From: Symsagittifera roscoffensis
Lineage: Eukaryota; Xenacoelomorpha; Acoela; Convolutidae
NCBI RefSeq assembly: GCF_963678635.1
Contig: NC_087063.1
Location: forward strand, 1,772,073 to 1,836,072
Direction: 5' to 3'
DNA length: 64,000 bases
Below the pieces are notes generated by a model, which worked only from the letters and a program-made list of their open reading frames with translations, ran no database searches and was not told where the DNA came from. This document shows, piece by piece, positions 61,501 through 64,000 of this stretch (the stretch's first letter is position 1; each line of letters opens with the position of its first letter). Both the position numbers and the translations under genes were made by a program.

Positions 61501-63029
61501 AAAAATTAGCAGGATGTGTGGGGGGGGGGGGGGGATAATAATAGTTAAGTTATTTATTTATAGTAGATGTAGTTCGAACCTGTAGTGGAGATAGGCACTT
61601 CTCTTGACGTGCATTCGCCACATGCTTTGGATGAGAGTGGCCGCCTGGTGTTTGCCCTGGCTGGTTTTGAACCTCTGACCCTGTAATTATGAAAATACAA
61701 GCCCATCAGTAAACTGTATCAAAATAAAAATTAATTAAAATTGCCGGTTCTGCGATTCGCAGAGGATCTATAAAAGCCTTTGCGGTCTGTCAAAGCATAG
61801 TCCGTTTCCCTTATTTCCCCACATTCCAGACTGAGTTATTATTTTTTTGAGCGATGCCCTTTTTGTGCGGCTCAAGGCCGTTTTTCTTGCGTTTAGAACT
61901 TTCACGTGGTGCCGCTTTTGCAGCCGAATTCGGCCAGGCTGGTGGTAGACCTGAAGCTGGAGGTCAAGTGAGAGCTCGTCCTCACACTATATCATTATCA
62001 TGGTAGGGGATCGATTTATCGCTCTAAAGATTGCGATGTGAACGCCTTACCCTTATGCTAAGTGCCTATGTTATGTTCTAAGAAAGTTATAAGGTTTTGA
62101 AATTGTAAATAGCTGGTTGAAATTTATCATTTTAGAAAGATAGAAACAAAATTGTTGATTTATCAAACTAAGAACTCTGAAGCTTTTTTTTTTATTTTCA
62201 AGCATTTTTTTTAGTTTCATGCATTTAAAAAAAACTAAAACATTTTTTATTTCTTCATCACTTTTCTGATATATAAAGCTTTTTTTTCTGTTGCTCCCGC
62301 CTACATTAATTTTGTGATCGAAATTCGATGAAAGTTTTGCAACAGAACCATGAATCAGGTTGTGGAAGACCTGAAGCTAGAGCCAAGTTCTTTAAAAAAC
62401 TGAAAGAGCTTGATAACAGAGTATAATGGAAGATCGGTCTAAATGAAACTTCCGTCGATAAACAGGTAACTTACACTTCGTGCTGTTTTCCGAGAACTAC
62501 GTGTATTTTCGGTTTCAGCTGAGGCAATAATTTTAGGTCTGAAATGGTTCACAAGCTGATGGACTTCTGGGTCTGTAAAAGAGCTCAATTTTTGGGCGCG
62601 TTTCCATTCTAACTTCGCTTTGGATTTTGGTAAAAATAATCGGTTTGGAGTCGGTATACAAGTTTGAACTTCTGGAGGAAACTTGAATTTAACTTTTTGA
62701 GGCCTCGAAGTCACAATAAGAATCGGATTATTCAAACTTTCACGGCTAGAAAATTCAGCGGGATAAAAATCAGGCAAAGTGTTTCGTCTTCTTGATAATT
62801 TTGACTTAATTTCAGTTGAAGTCTTTTCTGCTTCATTCCAAAAACTTTTAACGCTTTTTCCAGAATCAAGCTGGACTGATTTTGGTCTCGACGAAAGTTG
62901 CAACACAACTCCGTGCTTCGGAGTTCTAAAAGACCGGTCAGAATAGTCAAGGGCGGATGTCAAGACCCGATCAAAAAGTTTATTGTCTGTATTCAGTGGA
63001 TAAAACAAGTAACTATTTTTTGTTTGCAT
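49396..63029 (-). CDS. IQCH: IQCH-like gene, 13 exons, 845 aa as modelled
   Basis: Minus-strand gene assembled from 13 exons with GT-AG borders and matching phases. It encodes IQ motifs (about 190-250) followed by a long conserved C-terminal region. Blocks I recall as IQCH-specific include KQKWAAGMIAISW, RIIIHIPSLG, DPNVKIIYISPVP, RIQNLVAGNSAYIVPG, PVLGPEP, LLKIDDEFNGRGIA, ITVDF-type YVTIDFVTFIDP, and FFQMCRAQGIGYDLKERQG. To my knowledge mammalian IQCH is a testis-expressed calmodulin-binding protein needed for normal sperm, and its C-terminal part is described as ATP-grasp-like. The C-terminus is charged and ends SIQEK. A minus-strand AATAAA overlaps the stop codon. Mammalian IQCH is about 1030 residues, so roughly 180 N-terminal residues are missing or divergent. 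Assignment is strong for exons 2-13 and tentative for exon 1. Confidence 0.9.
49613..49819. mobile_element. MITE family B copy 2
   Basis: In the last IQCH intron. The left end contains GGAACGGACAGAAATAACTA, then AAAAGAGCAA. The right end, reverse-complemented, reads AGAGAGTTGCAAAAATTTGG, then AACAGACAGAAATAATTAAA. Confidence 0.6.
49962..50428. repeat. Direct repeat of about 125 bp flanking a MITE
   Basis: ATAAGATGAAGTACTACGTC (49962-50085) recurs as ATAAGATGAAACACTACGTC (50304-50428), with the MITE at 50094-50302 between the two. The second copy stops about 18 bases short of exon 12. A related stretch is near 9780-9970. Confidence 0.65.
50094..50302. mobile_element. MITE family B copy 3
   Basis: Left end AGTAGCAAAAAGTTCGGAGA. 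The right end, reverse-complemented, is AGAGAGTTGCAAAAAGTTCG, then GACAGACAGAAATAATTAAA. Of the three copies this has the best-preserved inverted ends. Confidence 0.7.
50447..50608 (-). CDS. IQCH: IQCH exon 12
   Basis: Residues about 741-794: GCVFTLLDSY, then ALATFARNLHVLHHELSSPA, then MQGHTNFH. Acceptor AG at 50609-50610; donor GTCAGC at the left; both borders phase 0. Much more GC-rich than the surrounding intron. Confidence 0.9.
51205..51315. repeat. CTTGCAAGAT-like short repeat patch
   Basis: Several copies of TGCAAGAT, CTTGCAAGAATCTTG and TCTTGCAAGTTCTTGCAA within about 110 bases, partly self-complementary. A second, smaller patch is near 53180-53250 (TCTTGCAAGATCTTGTAAG). Confidence 0.55.
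51700..53015 (+). repeat. Tandem array of dispersed repeat C (about 2.5 units)
   Basis: In the IQCH intron between exons 11 and 12. The end signature GATACGAGCAG recurs at 51950, 52486 and 53002, so the period is about 536 and 516 bp. Each full unit carries CTTCAGACAA, GACTTTTTAACTAGC, TTTCGCGCTATTAACGCG, TTGGTT.AA.GAAGCTT, ATATGGCGTG..GGGATGAT and the end signature. The 128-codon frame at 52654-53040 is repeat sequence and is not called as a gene. Confidence 0.8.
53521..53652 (-). CDS. IQCH: IQCH exon 11
   Basis: Residues about 697-740: EFSPNRYAVLSTRL, then HSNMSVIHYSVFFQMCRAQG, then IGYDLKERQ. Donor GTGAGA and acceptor GCAG, phase 0 on both sides. This is one of the clearest family blocks. 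Confidence 0.92.
54071..54366 (-). CDS. IQCH: IQCH exon 10
   Basis: Residues about 598-696, including HAETQFSCWGTTVPQCSIES, NYAIIGYVTIDFVTFIDP and QQLWAIDLNLGFSDQLSLTN. Acceptor TTGTAG on the right; donor GTGAGT after LLT on the left. Reading through the donor would add about 24 Arg-rich residues before a stop, so a retained-intron form is possible but unproven. Confidence 0.92.
54784..55003 (-). CDS. IQCH: IQCH exon 9
   Basis: Residues about 525-597: EPAFQKILEEIPEILATHTK, then TWEKFLDAFLEKGGVIEAYP, then VDVLIEPTGTIQIVSQ. Acceptor TTTCAG, donor GTAGTG, ends in phase 1. Confidence 0.92.
55487..55583 (-). mobile_element. MITE family fragment in an IQCH intron
   Basis: Reverse-orientation terminal fragment of the GGGGCGGATCTAGG family, with two end-like words: CAGGGGTGGATTCAGG and GATCTAGGATTT, and C-rich tracts corresponding to the family G-runs. 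Confidence 0.5.
55657..55890 (-). CDS. IQCH: IQCH exon 8
   Basis: Residues about 447-524: VDQPPCEFDIHSLDQLTESL, then KLWLLKIDDEFNGRGIAVCP, then CFQWAKKQQMRYGDKWNKKW. The IDDEFNGRG block looks like part of the ATP-grasp-like region. Acceptor TTCAG, donor GTTAGT, phase 0 on both sides. Confidence 0.93.
56498..56583 (-). CDS. IQCH: IQCH exon 7
   Basis: Residues about 418-446: VPVLGPEPDVANSYATKSGL, then KRIFVAAK. Acceptor TTTTAG, donor GTAAAA. It begins in phase 1 and ends in phase 0. Confidence 0.9.
56974..57115 (-). CDS. IQCH: IQCH exon 6
   Basis: Residues about 371-417: NHSMCLTSLIKYSPLTVKRI, then QNLVAGNSAYIVPGVIHRDE, then LHLSDLL. Acceptor TTTTAG, donor GTGGGG (weak but phase-consistent), ends in phase 1. 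Confidence 0.9.
57746..58005 (-). CDS. IQCH: IQCH exon 5
   Basis: Residues about 284-370: YTLEDMALEQSRQMGRLCDL, then DPNVKIIYISPVPVSEEFQQ, then LLGLKPAVLSG and RFTIIVPDALESFP. Acceptor TTTCAG, donor GTAAGA. Confidence 0.94.
58237..58303 (-). CDS. IQCH: IQCH exon 4
   Basis: 67 bases, residues about 262-284: LLSSTWDEMKANQRIIIHIP, then SLG. Acceptor TTTCAG, donor GTGAGT. Short, but both phases fit exactly. Confidence 0.9.
59300..60230. repeat. Dense ATTATAATCGATTATAAT-type cluster in IQCH intron 3
   Basis: Dozens of variants of TAATCAATTATAA and CGATTATAATCGATTATAA over about 900 bp. They are mostly self-complementary words. An imperfect direct repeat of about 93 bp (TTAGAGTGTTATAATGAAAA near 59413 and 59505) sits inside it. 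Confidence 0.7.
60762..60888 (-). CDS. IQCH: IQCH exon 3 (second IQ-like motif)
   Basis: Residues about 219-261: KQKWAAGMIAISWIMNAKLS, then KIRKQLVNTNRSLIDSYRLR, then MK. Donor GTATTC. The acceptor is set at 60889-60890 because only this choice keeps frame with exon 2. Confidence 0.92.
61580..61680 (-). CDS. IQCH: IQCH exon 2 (IQ motif)
   Basis: Residues about 186-219: QRFKTSQGKHQAATLIQSMW, then RMHVKRSAYLHYR. AATLIQSMWRMHVKR is a recognisable IQ calmodulin-binding motif. Acceptor TTACAG, donor GTTCGA, begins in phase 0. Confidence 0.92.
61840..62060. other. GC-richer patch in IQCH intron 1, unassigned
   Basis: About 200 bases of balanced composition. A stretch with GACCTGAAGCTGGAGGTCAA recurs loosely near 62365 as GACCTGAAGCTAGAGCCAAG. 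No frame is open and I recognise no small nuclear RNA or tRNA. Confidence 0.25.
62475..63029 (-). CDS. IQCH: IQCH candidate exon 1, N-terminal part
   Basis: A 185-codon open stretch starting at ATG 63029 and ending RKTARS at a strong donor (GTAAGT), whose phase 0 fits exon 2. It is rich in Ser, Lys and Arg and has no domain I recognise. It joins the family because of position, donor and frame, not because of similarity. An in-frame TGA lies about 30 bases upstream of the ATG. An open frame in the next phase (63214 downward) overlaps at a run of eight A, so the true protein may start earlier. Confidence 0.6.
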
Positions 63030-63214
63030 TTGGCAGTTTTTTTTAATAACACGCCTGCTTCAAATTTCTCAATTTTTAATGAAAAGCCAATAAAGATGCT
63101 CGGGTAAATCGTTTTATCTTTTTTATATGCTCTAAATGGTGTTTTAAGATTCGCCAGACGAGTTTTTTGCACTATAAAAACGTCCAAAAACCGTTTTATT
63201 TTCTGCAACCACAT
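63025..63214 (-). other. Possible 5' extension of IQCH in another frame
   Basis: An ATG at 63214 opens a frame of about 60 codons (MWLQKIKRFLDVFIVQKTRL and onward, including IYPSIFIGFSLKIEKFEAGV) that reaches the exon 1 frame only if one or two bases change at the A8 run near 63040-63050. It may be a natural frameshift, a sequencing or assembly indel, or a chance frame. Confidence 0.35.
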
Positions 63215-63229
63215 TTTATCAATACGCAC

Positions 63230-64000
63230 GTTTTAGTTTATTTACCTGTAAAACTGAGGAAAAAAGTACAAAAGGCGGGATAAGTCCTAAAAGCACACTA
63301 CGTGTATTACAAATCAAAATGGTTTCTATTGGTGGTTTCAGCGCTGTGATCTCAAATTTTTACAAAGATAGCCGGCTACTGCAAGTAACACAGTATGTTC
63401 CGACCATTTTTTTTTCAAATTAGTCTCGTTTTTTTTCTGCGCGGTGTGATAAAAAAGATCTGAACGAAAAAAATAGATTTTAGTCATATATGAGAGTCAT
63501 AGTAAAAATGTGAAAAATTAGAAACATTTTTTTGTAGAAAATTGACTAGAAAAAAAAACGAAAAAAAACAAAACAAAAATAACTAACTGTGTTGAAAATT
63601 TTGAATTTTTGATTCCCAAAATAGCGTTAAACAGCTCCGAAAACTAATGTTTTAAAGTCAATAGAATCACGACTGCAAAGGTTTTTCATATAATAAAACA
63701 ATCGACAATTCAAAGGATTATTTGAGGTACTTGTTTTTGCGTGAAAAACAAAAACTTAAAAAAAAAAAGATATAAGACACACTCGAATACAAAATTCCTC
63801 CCCATCTTCAAGGGTCGGCACAATTTTTTCTCAATAACCTAACTATATTAGGTTTGGATTAAATTAGAAAAAAATAGCGTTGTGATTCTATCTCAGCAAA
63901 AAAACTATCAATAAATTATTTTTTGTTTTCAAAATTCTGACATTTTCATTTTTGTTCAAAAAAATCAAAATGAAGAGTTTTTGTCTTAAACCACACGATA
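63230..64000. other. AT-rich sequence upstream of the IQCH model
   Basis: No further coding exon could be recognised on the minus strand before the window ends. If the gene has the usual length, missing 5' exons would lie here or beyond 64000. Confidence 0.35.

Noticed and set aside
61840-62060. Possible small nuclear RNA gene
   Set aside because: Balanced composition only. None of the conserved U1, U2, U4, U5 or U6 sequence blocks could be found.
1-64000. CRISPR arrays, bacterial operons, rRNA genes, tRNA genes
   Set aside because: No regularly spaced direct repeats, Shine-Dalgarno sites, ribosomal RNA blocks or cloverleaf structures were found; the window is eukaryotic nuclear DNA.

Overview
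This window is animal (metazoan, almost certainly invertebrate) nuclear DNA. The evidence is a canonical seven-pass Frizzled receptor present twice, an IQCH-type gene split by ordinary GT-AG introns, degenerate Ty3/gypsy-like LTR retroelements, hAT-like MITEs, microsatellites and strongly AT-rich intergenic DNA. Nothing prokaryotic is present: no operons, ribosome-binding sites or CRISPR. The sequence alone does not fix the phylum.

Layout. 0-10 kb: AT-rich repeat-laden DNA, with one probable small single-exon gene for a single-pass membrane protein (7301-7816, +). 10.1-20.9 kb: a near-perfect tandem duplication of two units of about 5.39 kb, each with one intronless Frizzled gene on the minus strand (13322-15253 and 18715-20646). 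The two 643-residue proteins differ at five positions. 20.9-31.4 kb: no convincing gene. It holds a second tandem duplication (25.3-29.4 kb) with (TA)n tracts and members of a GGGGCGGATCTAGG-type mobile element family. 31.4-46.3 kb: degenerate LTR retroelement sequence inside a third tandem duplication (units of about 6.9 kb, 32.45-39.33 and 39.33-46.27). One MITE copy here has a perfect 8-bp target-site duplication. 46.3-49.4 kb: repeats and a striking 130-bp near-perfect palindrome at 49027-49156. 49.4-63.0 kb: a 13-exon minus-strand gene that I assign to IQCH (IQ-motif-containing H). Phases agree at all 12 junctions; the 5' end is uncertain and may continue past the window. Its largest intron (50609-53520) holds a tandem array of a dispersed repeat.

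The genes do not form an obvious pathway. Frizzled is a Wnt receptor and IQCH is known in mammals as a testis-expressed calmodulin-binding protein. The dominant theme is recent tandem segmental duplication (three independent cases in 64 kb) plus a set of MITE-like families.

All exon coordinates were read by eye from splice signals, reading-frame continuity and recalled family resemblance. No search or alignment program was run. Identities quoted are hand comparisons.
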